Below are positions 55,239 to 63,595 of a stretch of DNA of 64,000 bases, piece by piece (the first letter of the stretch is position 1; each line of letters opens with the position of its first letter). The translations under genes were made by a program, and so were the position numbers. The DNA is from Rhizobium rhizogenes NBRC 13257. Lineage in GTDB: Bacteria > Pseudomonadota > Alphaproteobacteria > Rhizobiales > Rhizobiaceae. The notes below the pieces were generated by a model, which did no database searches, was not told where the DNA came from, and saw only the letters and a list, made by a program, of their open reading frames with translations. The stretch spans positions 124,001-188,000 of the forward strand of contig NZ_BAYX01000012.1 of assembly GCF_000696095.1 (NCBI RefSeq), written 5' to 3'.

Positions 55239-56561
55239 TCAGTGAAGTCTTTCGCTTGCAAGCCGCGCAAGCGCGACCAGAAACCGAACGCCATTTGGGA
55301 GGGCGTCCGGGTGGATTGTGAACTCTCGCTGATGAACCCCGACGTCGCCTAATCCGTCCTTCGCGATGCCTTGTCCGAAATAGACCGCAGGCAACTGCTG
55401 TCCGTAATATGCAAAATCCTCCGAGGTCATGAAGCGGTCCGTCGACACGGCTAACTTTACACCCGCCTCGGTTCCCAGATCTGTCGCCAGGCTGCGAATA
55501 ATACTCACATCGTTGATGGTGGGCGGCGTGCCGGGCGTTACGTGCCAATCAATGCTTGCGCCGTAGACTTGCGCAAGCGCCCCGATCCTGACCGCAATGA
55601 GATTGTTGAGTGATCCGGAAATTGCCACGTCTCCAAGGGGCTCGAATGCCCGCAGGGTCCCTTCTATCGTCATTTCTGCAGGGGTCGCATTGATCGAGTT
55701 GGAGCTGCTGCTGATCTTTGTCACCGAAATTACCGCGGGACGGTTCGATGAATCCCACCCGCGCGCAGGCAGGTTGGCAAGTTCAAGAATGATTTTGGCT
55801 GAGGTTACGCCAAGGTCTGCGCCTTCGTAAGGCATCGCGGCGTGCGAAGCCGTCCCGCTTAACGTAAGTTTGAAGGTGTTGCTGCCGGCCATCGCCGAGC
55901 CCTGCGAAACAGTCACTTCGCCAACGGCCTGTTCTGCGACGACATGCTGTGCGAAAATAGCCCGGACGCCAAGGCGCGTCAGAATCCCATCAGCAACAAT
56001 GTCGTCGGCGCCTCCCTTGACCTCCTCGGCCGGCTGGAACAGGAAGACGATCTTACCTTTGAATTCCTCCGGATGCGCGTGTAGTTCCGCGGCCGCACCA
56101 AGAAGCATTGCACTATGGGCATCGTGACCGCAATTGTGCATGAGCCCTGGCAACTGAGACTGCGGATCGTGGCTCGTAGGTTCATCCCCAACATCCAGGC
56201 GACGAGCATCCATATCAGCACGCAGCGCGATTATCGGCCCAGGTCTACCGCTATCGAGGATGGCAATGACCGCTGATGGCAAAGACGGCACATTTTCAAA
56301 CGAGAAGCCGCCCAAGGCCTGCAGCCGCCCGACAATGTAGTCATGGGCTTTAGGCAGGTCTTTGCCGACCTCTGGATTCCGGTGAAGGTAAACGTAGGCT
56401 TCGAGGGCCTCGTTCGGATCGATGCCGGTTTCGGCTGCATAAACTGGCGCGCCTGCCAAGAGGAAACCGGCAAAAAGAACAGCATGGACAGGCTTGAACC
56501 GTTCCATCTGGAGAAATTTCTTGACCCTTCCTCGCCCGCTGGACTTCGAAATCATTTTCAT
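55239..56561 (-). CDS. Exported M20-family amidohydrolase
   Basis: A 440-residue zinc-dependent amidohydrolase of the hippurate/IAA-amino-acid hydrolase group (M20D). The ATG follows GAGGGAG. A basic start and hydrophobic stretch (PVHAVLFAGFLLAGAPVYAA) form a signal peptide, so it acts in the periplasm or outside. Metal and catalytic motifs are complete: LRADMDA, HNCGHDAHSAML, FQPAEEV (the Glu-Glu pair) and MTSEDFAYY. The dimerisation domain lies between. The family releases amino acids from N-acyl or auxin conjugates. It lies between the nitrilase-like and membrane-protein genes, all on one strand. Confidence 0.85.
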   Translation of the reverse strand: MKMISKSSGRGRVKKFLQMERFKPVHAVLFAGFLLAGAPVYAAETGIDPNEALEAYVYLHRNPEVGKDLPKAHDYIVGRLQALGGFSFENVPSLPSAVIAILDSGRPGPIIALRADMDARRLDVGDEPTSHDPQSQLPGLMHNCGHDAHSAMLLGAAAELHAHPEEFKGKIVFLFQPAEEVKGGADDIVADGILTRLGVRAIFAQHVVAEQAVGEVTVSQGSAMAGSNTFKLTLSGTASHAAMPYEGADLGVTSAKIILELANLPARGWDSSNRPAVISVTKISSSSNSINATPAEMTIEGTLRAFEPLGDVAISGSLNNLIAVRIGALAQVYGASIDWHVTPGTPPTINDVSIIRSLATDLGTEAGVKLAVSTDRFMTSEDFAYYGQQLPAVYFGQGIAKDGLGDVGVHQREFTIHPDALPNGVRFLVALARLASERLH

Positions 56562-56681
56562 GAAAACTCCCTCAAATGCCCCTGATGGGCGGCCAGCGTC
56601 GAGCAATTTCCGTTAGCTTGCGACGGCCAATCGAACCAAGTCGGTCATACGGCTGTCACCGCGCGGATAACCTTGTTGATC

Positions 56682-57755
56682 TCATTGTCCGGTGTCGGGA
56701 ATGCAGCCACAGCTACCCCCACGGCCGGCGTCAGTAGCCTTCCATTGATGATTCCAAGCGGAAGCAAACGAGTTACAAACTACAGGACACAAGTGAACTG
56801 CGGACATTTCATTTGTGACGAGGGGTGCCGGCGCCTGAAAGCTGTCAGGAATATGGACCAATACTAACGCGGAGGTTGTCGGCGTCGCTTCGACCGCATC
56901 TCCTGAAGGCGAAGCGTAGCCGCTGTCGCCGCAGTACACGGATGGAAGGAAGCGACCGTACGAACGTTCGCCTGTCGCGTTTGCACCCACGACAAAGGCG
57001 GATTTGAGATAGGCAGCCGCTTCGGAAGCATATGTTGTTGCATTAAAACCTTGGCCGCCGCACTGATTTTGCGCCGCCGCGGTGACGCCCCATGGCACGA
57101 TGACGAAATCTGGTGTGAGCTTCTTCAATTGCTCAAGTGCGGCAGCTGGCGCGTAAGTATAGGCGTCCGCGCAAACGAGAATTGCCGTCCTTCCGAATGG
57201 GGTCCTGGCAATTTTGATGTCGTCTTTTTCACCCGGTGTGTACGAGCATTGTGGTCGGTTTAGGATGGATTGGCAGGCAGCGGGGTCAAAGGCGTTCTGT
57301 ACGACGTTAAACTGTCGATGATGGATGACGATTTGCCCCTTGGGATTGATGAGAATTCCGGCATCATAAGCCTCAAATGCGTCTGGGTTGGAACCAGGAC
57401 CAGCTTTTGGTCCCCGCTCCGTGAGCCCCGCGGCAACCCAGACCCCAAGTTCTGAAGCGATGGCCGCAAAGGCGGCGCTATATCTGCCGGGGATTGGCTC
57501 GGCTTGGGTAAAGGCTGCCGGGTTGAGCCATCCCAGATCCGAGGCCTCCGGATATACAACTAATTCTGCACCCTGGTTCTTAGCCTCTACAGCCAACGCC
57601 TTCATAACTTGGAAATTACCGGCGTCGGCAGTTCTCAGTTGCACAAGGCCGACCTCAGCCGCTCTCGACGCCGGCGAACCCGACACGAGCAGAGCAAAGG
57701 TAACTATCGCTCTGATACCCTGCCAGCCAACGAACATCCCCGATCCCCCGATCAT
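56682..57755 (-). CDS. Exported nitrilase-superfamily (C-N hydrolase) protein
   Basis: A 357-residue protein with a signal peptide (about residues 1-33, ending ASRAAE) and a carbon-nitrogen hydrolase domain. The catalytic Glu is in VVYPEASDLG and the nucleophile Cys in AILVCADAY. The third residue, the Lys of R-K-x-N/H-L, is not seen: the aligned text is IVIHHRQFNVV, so Lys appears replaced by Gln or Arg. Secreted members resemble vanin/biotinidase-type amidases. The last 30 residues are Gly/Cys-rich and unlike the family. Activity is uncertain without the Lys. It lies about 120 bases upstream of the M20 gene on the same strand. Confidence 0.75.
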   Translation of the reverse strand: MIGGSGMFVGWQGIRAIVTFALLVSGSPASRAAEVGLVQLRTADAGNFQVMKALAVEAKNQGAELVVYPEASDLGWLNPAAFTQAEPIPGRYSAAFAAIASELGVWVAAGLTERGPKAGPGSNPDAFEAYDAGILINPKGQIVIHHRQFNVVQNAFDPAACQSILNRPQCSYTPGEKDDIKIARTPFGRTAILVCADAYTYAPAAALEQLKKLTPDFVIVPWGVTAAAQNQCGGQGFNATTYASEAAAYLKSAFVVGANATGERSYGRFLPSVYCGDSGYASPSGDAVEATPTTSALVLVHIPDSFQAPAPLVTNEMSAVHLCPVVCNSFASAWNHQWKATDAGRGGSCGCIPDTGQ

Positions 57756-58008
57756 GCAGCAAATATCGGCCCAAAATGACGGGACACGCTTGCCGCCAAT
57801 GATGCTCTGCCAATCCCCAACCTATCGTGATCTCAAATTTGCCGGAATGCAACCATGACATGAGCCAAGCATTGCTTCACCCGTTCAACCGCCGTCCCTT
57901 CGAAGGAGAAATAGCATCGGTCGAATATCGAGCGGCAGGACACGCAGGAACCGCCGCCGGCAAACAATTTTGAATCGGCTCGATGAATACGCACTGACTG
58001 ATCAAGTC

Positions 58009-58701
58009 TCATTCGTCGAGAATGTCGCCCTCAGGCTCGCTGCCCGTGTTTTCAAGCGCCTTTCGACTTAGCAGCCCAGCATCCTCGAGCGCTTCCATGT
58101 TGGGAAGATCCCGCAGCGTCTCCAATCCAAAGGCTGAGAGGAAGTGCATGGTCGTCACATATGTATACGGCGCGCCGGGACTCGGGCTGCGGGGGCCGGA
58201 GGCGAGAAACCCCGCACCGCGGAGTGCAGCGATCGTATCGCGGCTGACCTCCTTGCCAAAAATCTTCGACAACTCGCTCCTTGTCACCGGCTGGAAATAT
58301 CCCACCGCCATCAGCACCATCGCCTCGAACTCCGAGAATTCCGCCGCCCCTCCCCTTGTCGGCGCGGAGGAAGCGCGGATCGTCTCGGCGAACCGCGGTC
58401 GTGTACGGTGCTGCCAGCCGCCGGCGACCGACACCAGTTCGTAGGGTCTATCCCCCAGCTCCGCGATAAGATCGTCGATCAGCAGATCGATGCTGCAATC
58501 TCTTCCGACCACCCGCGCCAGGGTCTCGCGGCTGACGGGTTCGGCCGAAGCAAAGATCACCGCCTCGACCCGCAGCATCCATTCCCGCCAACGCAACCCC
58601 GATGGCAGATCCTCGAGTTCGCGATCAAAGAGAACGTCCTGCTGTCGGTCTCGCGATGGTCGCCTTTGAGTTTGAGTTGCCGCGGACTTCGCCATCTTCA
58701 T
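58009..58701 (-). CDS. ScpB-like chromosome segregation/condensation protein
   Basis: A 230-residue protein with the two winged-helix domains of ScpB, the small partner of SMC condensin. Recognisable parts are EAVIFASAEPVSRETLARVV in the first domain and the FSEFEAMVLMAVGYFQPVTR then GAPYTYVTT stretch in the second. Chromosomal ScpB works with ScpA and SMC; neither is encoded here, so this is a plasmid-borne paralogue that may bind DNA in partition or work with the DUF1403 protein. Its start overlaps the DUF1403 stop by 4 bases. Confidence 0.85.
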   Translation of the reverse strand: MKMAKSAATQTQRRPSRDRQQDVLFDRELEDLPSGLRWREWMLRVEAVIFASAEPVSRETLARVVGRDCSIDLLIDDLIAELGDRPYELVSVAGGWQHRTRPRFAETIRASSAPTRGGAAEFSEFEAMVLMAVGYFQPVTRSELSKIFGKEVSRDTIAALRGAGFLASGPRSPSPGAPYTYVTTMHFLSAFGLETLRDLPNMEALEDAGLLSRKALENTGSEPEGDILDE

Positions 58702-59663
58702 AATCCGAATATGCGGAATGATGAGCGGCCTGAAACTTCTCGCACCGCTTCAAAACTTTCGAGACGCTCGAACAGCCGGGTGGCGGCCCAGCGCGACAGG
58801 TTGCAGCCGGGCGCCGAGGCTGGCACTGCATCCTCGTTCAACAGCTTGCGGATCACCGATCCGGCACCCTTGGTGCGCAGCTTCGGCGCCACAGTCAGCA
58901 GCCGGCTGGCCCGCCGATCGATATCGGCAGCAGAGCGAAGCGCCGCCTCGACACCCTCGACCAACGCCAGGCAGACCGCGCGCGGATAAGCCGGATCGCC
59001 TGGCCGCACACGCCCGCGTCCGCCGATCGTGCGGAAGGCGGCGCCGTAGCGCTCGGACAGCAGCAGCGGCACGGGTCTTGGCCATTTCAGCTTTTGGGAG
59101 AGCACGACATCCGCCAGGCCCAGGGCCAGCACCTCTGCGTCCGGACGAACGGCAAAGATCCCCGTTATCAGGTCCGCCACTGCGAAGGGTGCTGCTCGCC
59201 CGGACTGGATCGCAGAATCGACCGTATCGAGGATCGAGGCAAGACCATCATCCCACCGGAGGTCCATTAAATCGGCGAGCTCCTTCACGAAGGGCGACCC
59301 CGGCGTGCCGGATCGGCGGGTCAGCGATCGTGTGGCCAGAAACAGCTTTCCGCCCGGCCCGGAATCGTCGCCCGGGGCAGTGAGCAATACCGCGTCGCGA
59401 AGGGCGGTTTCGTTCTCGCTGCGGCCGTGCATCCTGGCGGCGCCGGCAGCCGACTTGAGAGCAAGGCGATCTCGCCAGCAGCCCAGCCAGGGCGGGTCGG
59501 CGCGGATCAGATCGTCAAGCGATTTCAGAGCGATACCGGCGGCAAAGGCCGCGTCGGCCTCGTTCGTCTCGTGGCCGCGCGGCAGTGCCCAGGTTGGCAG
59601 GGTGTGCGCCCAGATCGGGGCAGGTGCTTGGGCTGATGCGGGCGAATCCATGCGAGAAAGCAT
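58698..59663 (-). CDS. DUF1403-family protein
   Basis: A 321-residue Ala/Arg/Leu-rich soluble protein of DUF1403, a family I know mainly from rhizobial and agrobacterial plasmids, next to scpB-like and integrase genes. Function unknown. Conserved text includes AFAAGIALKSLDDLIRADPP, WLGCWRDRLALKSAA and the DLRWDDGL region. First gene of a two-gene operon with the scpB-like gene, divergent from vapB. A second ATG lies 4 codons in. The shared upstream region carries a perfect palindrome. Confidence 0.8.
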   Translation of the reverse strand: MLSRMDSPASAQAPAPIWAHTLPTWALPRGHETNEADAAFAAGIALKSLDDLIRADPPWLGCWRDRLALKSAAGAARMHGRSENETALRDAVLLTAPGDDSGPGGKLFLATRSLTRRSGTPGSPFVKELADLMDLRWDDGLASILDTVDSAIQSGRAAPFAVADLITGIFAVRPDAEVLALGLADVVLSQKLKWPRPVPLLLSERYGAAFRTIGGRGRVRPGDPAYPRAVCLALVEGVEAALRSAADIDRRASRLLTVAPKLRTKGAGSVIRKLLNEDAVPASAPGCNLSRWAATRLFERLESFEAVREVSGRSSFRIFGL

Positions 59664-59730
59664 AGTTGATGTGCGCGCTTTGTGCCAGTAATCCCGAAGA
59701 AAACCGCACCGCCCGTCCCCACACTATTAC

Positions 59731-59755
59731 GTCCGATAATGTTGCATTATCGGAC
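59731..59755. repeat. Perfect 10-bp-arm palindrome in a divergent promoter
   Basis: GTCCGATAAT (59731-59740) and ATTATCGGAC (59746-59755) flank the 5-base centre GTTGC. It lies between the DUF1403 and vapB starts, 68 bases from one and 66 from the other. It could be the operator of VapBC or of the ScpB-DUF1403 operon, or a recombination/partition site for the neighbouring recombinase or ScpB-like protein. Confidence 0.8.
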
Positions 59756-59820
59756 GCTCTTGACATACCCCGCAACCATAGGGTAGAAAATCAATAAAAG
59801 GTAGATTTTCGGAGCCTCTC

Positions 59821-60078
59821 ATGTCCCTTAACATCAAAAACCCGGCCACCGTCGCGCTAGCCGACGAGCTCGCACGCCGCCAGGGGATCAGCAAGACCGC
59901 CGCCATCCACCAGGCCCTGAGCGAGCGGCTGCATCGCCTCGGCCACGGCGACGGTACACAAGAGCGCCTACTCGGCGAACTGCGGGCGATCCGCGAACGC
60001 GTGGCGCGACTACCGGAACTCGACAGTCGCAGCGACGAGGACATCATCGGCTACGACGAGCACGGAATTCCGAACTGA
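59821..60078 (+). CDS. vapB: VapB-type antitoxin
   Basis: An 85-residue protein of the PSK-type ribbon-helix-helix antitoxin family. The N-terminus (MSLNIKNPATVALADELARR) is the DNA-binding strand and helix, then GISKTAAIHQAL. The C-terminal half (IRERVARLPELDSRSDEDII) is the toxin-binding tail. It probably represses its own operon with VapC, perhaps at the palindrome upstream. Its stop overlaps the vapC start as TGATG. Confidence 0.88.
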   Translation: MSLNIKNPATVALADELARRQGISKTAAIHQALSERLHRLGHGDGTQERLLGELRAIRERVARLPELDSRSDEDIIGYDEHGIPN

Positions 60079-60464
60079 TGGTGATCGACACCTCCGCCAT
60101 CGTCGCCATCCTGCGCAACGAGCCCGACGCTGTCCGGCTGGAAAAAGCCCTGGTTTCGGATCCCGTTCGCCTGGTGCCGGCAACTTGCGTGCTCGAAGCA
60201 CGCATGGTGCTGGTCAGCCGCCGCGGTGAGCATGCCCTAGCGGAGATCGATCTGTGGCTGACGAAGATCGCGGCCGACATCATACCGATCGACGCGGATC
60301 TGGTCGATATGGCAACACGAGCCTGGCTGACCTACGGCAAGGGCCGCCATCCGGCCGGCTTGAATTTTGCCGACTGCTGTTCCTACGCCTTGGCGAAACG
60401 CGCCGATGAAGCCCTACTCTTCATTGGCAACGACTTTTCGCAAACCGACATTGAGGCGGCGTGA
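60078..60464 (+). CDS. vapC: VapC-type PIN-domain toxin ribonuclease
   Basis: A 128-residue PIN nuclease. The four acidic residues that hold the metal ions are visible: Asp4 (VIDTSA), Glu40 (TCVLEAR), Asp99 (LNFADCCSYA) and Asp119 (FIGNDF). VapC toxins cut tRNA or rRNA and are blocked by VapB. The pair stabilises the plasmid by killing cells that lose it. Overlaps vapB by one base and the recombinase gene by four bases, so all three are on one transcript. Confidence 0.9.
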   Translation: MVIDTSAIVAILRNEPDAVRLEKALVSDPVRLVPATCVLEARMVLVSRRGEHALAEIDLWLTKIAADIIPIDADLVDMATRAWLTYGKGRHPAGLNFADCCSYALAKRADEALLFIGNDFSQTDIEAA

Positions 60465-61528
60465 TGAGCAGCGACACGAAACTCGACGACCATCCACCCG
60501 GTAGTGTTCCCTCCCCTACCCCGCCGCCAGCGTCCGGCCTGCAGGCGCATCTCCAAGACCTTACCGACCGCGCCCGAGGCTACGTTGAGGCGGCGAGCTC
60601 GGCCAATACGCGCCGTGCCTACGCCGCCGATTGGAAGCATTTCTCCGCCTGGTGCCGGCGCCAGGATCTGTCGCCCCTCGCCCCGGACCCGCAAATCGTT
60701 GGCCTCTATATCACCGCCTGTGCCTCTGGAGCGGTAGAGCGTGGCATGAAACCGAACGCCGTATCGACGATCGAGCGCCGCCTGTCGTCGCTATCCTGGA
60801 ATTTTGCCCAGCGTGGCCAAACCCTTGATCGCAGGGATCGGCACATCGCCACCGTAATGGCCGGCATCCGCAACAGCCATGCCCGTCCGCCGGTACAGAA
60901 GGAAGCTGTCTTGGCCGAAGACCTCGTCGCGATGATCGCGACGCTCGATCGCGGTACGCTTCGCGGTCTGCGGGATCGGGCTATGTTACTTCTCGGCTAT
61001 GCCGGCGGCCTTCGGCGCTCGGAAATCGTCGGCCTTGACCTTAAAGTCGATCAGACCGAGGACGGTCGTGGCTGGATCGAGATCTTCGATAAAGGCATGC
61101 TCATCGCTCTTCGCGGCAAAACCGGATGGCGCGAGGTTGAGGTCGGTCGTGGCTCGTCCGACGCTACCTGCCCTGTCGCGGCCGTCGAGACGTGGATCAA
61201 GTTCGCCAAGCTTGCCCATGGTCCCCTCTTCCGTCGCGTCACCGGCCAAGGCAAATCCGTTGCCGCAGAACGTCTCAACGACAAAGAGATCGCTCGCCTG
61301 GTCAAGCGCACCGCTATGGCTGCCGGTATTCGCGGCGATCTGGCGGAGATCGAACGACATCTCAAATTCGCTGGCCACTCGCTGCGGGCTGGCCTTGCTT
61401 CCTCTGCCGAAGTGGACGAACGTTATGTCCAAAAGCAACTCGGCCATGCCTCGGCCGAAATGACCCGGCGGTATCAGAGAAGGCGCGACCGCTTCCGTGT
61501 CAACCTCACCAGGGCCGCCGGGTTATGA
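60461..61528 (+). CDS. Tyrosine site-specific recombinase/integrase
   Basis: A 355-residue recombinase with an N-terminal SAM-like core-binding domain (about 35-150) and a C-terminal catalytic domain. The catalytic residues are Arg185 (GGLRRSE), His306 and Arg309 (GHSLRAGL), His329 (LGHAS) and Tyr338 (MTRRYQRR). It starts four bases before the vapC stop, an unusual coupling of a toxin with a recombinase. Related enzymes on rhizobial plasmids resolve multimers or move gene blocks. A broken second copy lies just downstream. Confidence 0.92.
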   Translation: MMSSDTKLDDHPPGSVPSPTPPPASGLQAHLQDLTDRARGYVEAASSANTRRAYAADWKHFSAWCRRQDLSPLAPDPQIVGLYITACASGAVERGMKPNAVSTIERRLSSLSWNFAQRGQTLDRRDRHIATVMAGIRNSHARPPVQKEAVLAEDLVAMIATLDRGTLRGLRDRAMLLLGYAGGLRRSEIVGLDLKVDQTEDGRGWIEIFDKGMLIALRGKTGWREVEVGRGSSDATCPVAAVETWIKFAKLAHGPLFRRVTGQGKSVAAERLNDKEIARLVKRTAMAAGIRGDLAEIERHLKFAGHSLRAGLASSAEVDERYVQKQLGHASAEMTRRYQRRRDRFRVNLTRAAGL

Positions 61529-61731
61529 CACGGGCTCTCTGTTACAATTGAGGTCTATACACCCCGAGCAGGGACGGACACTTGGCGTATGACTGTCATC
61601 GACGTAGCGGCCTTCGGTACAGGCCGGTGAAGACAGTTCAGCGGAACCGACTTTTCCTCGAGAGAGCCTGCTGATCGTCGCGAACAACAGCGGCGCGAAG
61701 AATATCCCGAGCATCGTGGCAAATCACGCCA

Positions 61732-61999
61732 GTGCCAAAAGAGTACTATGCCCAGGCTCAGCTCCGTAGCCTGGGCAAGAGGCAACACGCCGAGCACGAG
61801 CGCAAAAGCGCTGCAGGTGTCGATCGCACCCCTCCCTCTCTCGTTGCCGACCAGGCTCAGCTCGTTTCGAAAGCCCTGGGACGCCGTCCTCGCGGCAACG
61901 TGAAGGTGGCAAGCTCCGCCAACGCGCGCGAGGTCTATCTGTTGGAATGGAAATATTTTGCTGCCTGGTATCAGCGCTCGAACCTTAACCCAATACCGC
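61732..61999 (+). pseudogene. 5' fragment of a second tyrosine recombinase
   Basis: The plus frame ends with VKVASSANAREVYLLEWKYF then AAWYQRSNLNPIPP, aligning with residues 42-73 of the intact recombinase (VEAASSANTRRAYAADWKHF). The match stops abruptly after NPIPP, four to six bases before the vir-box-like site at 62004. A small inverted repeat (CCCAGGCT at 61751-61758, AGCCTGGG at 61768-61775) lies in it. Its other half is at 63165. Confidence 0.82.
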
Positions 62000-62003
62000 C
62001 CAG

Positions 62004-62015
62004 TTTCAATTGCAT
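62004..62015 (+). promoter_or_regulatory. vir-box-like element upstream of the second F-box effector
   Basis: TTTCAATTGCAT is identical, base for base, to the virD-facing reading of the virC/virD vir box (reverse complement of 15565-15576), and matches the T-N-C-A-A-T-T-G core of the VirG consensus. It begins about 90 bases before the ATG, a normal vir promoter distance. Confidence 0.7.
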
Positions 62016-62093
62016 GTGTAACCAGACTAAACAATACATTGTGGGAGGCGTTAGGTAACATGAAGCGTATTGCGATGATTTAGGTATGGTAAC

Positions 62094-63050
62094 ATGGAAA
62101 GACAGGATGCATCTCGTCAAGCCAGAAGCAGTTCGAACGCTCTCGATCGTTTAGCTCCAGAAACTGTAGGTGAAATTCTTAACTGCTTAGTGAGCGTTGA
62201 TCCTCTAGAAACGATGAAATCTTTGAATGCGCTGCGGCGTACGAGCAAGCAACTCTACAACGCCGTTGAGAATGATGAAAAGACAGGATCTTTGTACCGC
62301 AATTTGAGTCGGTTAGGCAAAGCAATCGACATGATTTATCGCACTGCAATTCCAGAAGCGGGCTTTGATCATCCTAATGACAACGCTCAGAGTCACAAAG
62401 CATATGCACATACTCGCATCGAAGCTGTTGAGGCGACACTACATTTTCAACCGTCACACAGGAAACGTGAGCTCGTGACGCATGTCATGGCCCTGGAGCA
62501 CGGATTGGATCAAGCTTGGGCGATTGGACGCTTAGCCCACAACCTTAAGACTTTTAATCGCACCGAAAGCAACGCCATTCTTCAAAAATCTTTTGAATAT
62601 TTCTCAGACGATCTTCAAGGGATGAGTCACATGCACATCGCCGCGGGCGGGATAGCGCTTGTCGAAGCAGATATTCAAATGACTCCCCTGCAAAGACAGA
62701 TGGTACAGACAATCCTGGAAGCCACCGGACAGCGTTGGGCTTTGAATGCAGCAACTTCCATCTGCCAGAGACGAGCTGAGCTTCGACGTGAACGCCTTAC
62801 AAAATGGGAAGAAAGAATAGCTGCCACAGCATCTGGCTCCCGTTCGTCAAGTTTGGACCATATAATAACTGAAATCGAAAAATCGATCCAAGAGCGGGTG
62901 ACACAGAGTCAGAGTAGTGATTTCGTTCGCATGACGAACGCAATCGAAATCCAGGTACATTTAGCGGATTTAGTTAAGCGTACCATTGATACCCACCAAA
63001 GTAGGGACTTAGGACGAGAACGTACAAGGCGATCAGAATTTGGACGATAG
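62094..63050 (+). CDS. Second VirF-like F-box effector
   Basis: A 318-residue protein that aligns along its first 75 residues with VirF of this window. The F-box-like start LAPETVGEILNCLVSVDPLE matches LPSELWAKVATYIPTPDPVE. Then SLNALRRTSKQLYNAV matches NLGSLERAGRVGREAV, and AIDMIYRTAIPEAGF matches AVFDTVIPGDQ. The Pro of the SKP1-contact Leu-Pro pair is displaced by one. The tail HQSRDLGRERTRRSEFGR has the arginine pattern of VirD4 substrates. A vir-box-like element lies 80-90 bases upstream. Base composition is clearly more AT-rich than the flanking recombinase pieces. Inferred: a VirG-induced, exported ubiquitin-ligase adaptor with a different plant target from VirF. Confidence 0.8.
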   Translation: MERQDASRQARSSSNALDRLAPETVGEILNCLVSVDPLETMKSLNALRRTSKQLYNAVENDEKTGSLYRNLSRLGKAIDMIYRTAIPEAGFDHPNDNAQSHKAYAHTRIEAVEATLHFQPSHRKRELVTHVMALEHGLDQAWAIGRLAHNLKTFNRTESNAILQKSFEYFSDDLQGMSHMHIAAGGIALVEADIQMTPLQRQMVQTILEATGQRWALNAATSICQRRAELRRERLTKWEERIAATASGSRSSSLDHIITEIEKSIQERVTQSQSSDFVRMTNAIEIQVHLADLVKRTIDTHQSRDLGRERTRRSEFGR

Positions 63051-63164
63051 GCAGCGAAGCTATCTAGCATGTCAGGCTTTGACGTCGTTCGTTTAACAAG
63101 ACTCTCAACGGAATACCAACCGCTTCTCTTATGGAAAACGCTCATCGCGGGCCGCATACCTTAT

Positions 63165-63595
63165 CATTGCCAAGCAGATCGAGGATGGGTCGGGCTTCTT
63201 TACAAGAACATGATCCTCGACCTGGGCGGCAAGCCCGGCTGGCGCGACCTCGAGATCTGCCGCAGATCCTCAGATCCGACCTGCCCCGCCACCGCTGTCG
63301 AGACCTGGATCAAGCTCGCCCCGGCCCCTCTTCCGCCGCGTCATGGGACAGGGAAAGTCGGTCGGCCCGGAACTGCTGAACGACAAGGAAGTGGCGCGGT
63401 TGAAGTGCGCTGCATTGGCTGCAGGCGTTCGTGGTGATCCGAGCAACATAGAGCGCGCCTTCCAATTCTCTGGCTACTCGCTGCGCGCTGGGCTGGCGTC
63501 TTCCGCCGAGGTCGATGAATGCTACGTCCACAAGCCGGTGGCACACGCCTCTGCGGAGATGACCCACGCTATCAATGGCGACGCGATCGCTTCCC
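63165..63595 (+). pseudogene. 3' fragment of the second tyrosine recombinase
   Basis: Picks up at KQIEDGSGF, equivalent to DQTEDGRGW (residue about 198) of the intact recombinase, then LGGKPGWRDLEICRRSSDPT and CPATAVETWIKLA in the next frame. A shift near 63330 leads to MGQGKSVGPELLNDKEVARL and GYSLRAGLASSAEVDE, ending VAHASAEMTHAINGD, where the catalytic Tyr region has become THAI. At least two frameshifts and the lost tyrosine make it inactive. Confidence 0.82.

Noticed and set aside
55192..55548. 119-codon N-terminal extension of the unknown membrane protein
   Set aside because: It lies entirely inside the 3' end of the M20 gene in another frame, is Arg/Cys/Gly-rich like a shadow frame, and the internal ATG has an excellent ribosome site.
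61543..61554. TACAATTGAGGT as an additional vir box downstream of the intact recombinase
   Set aside because: It matches 10 of 12 positions, but no gene starts within a sensible distance; the better site at 62004 explains the effector gene.
61555..62061. 168-codon reverse frame over the recombinase 5' fragment
   Set aside because: It is the antisense shadow of the recombinase remnant and has no family features, despite a hydrophobic run.
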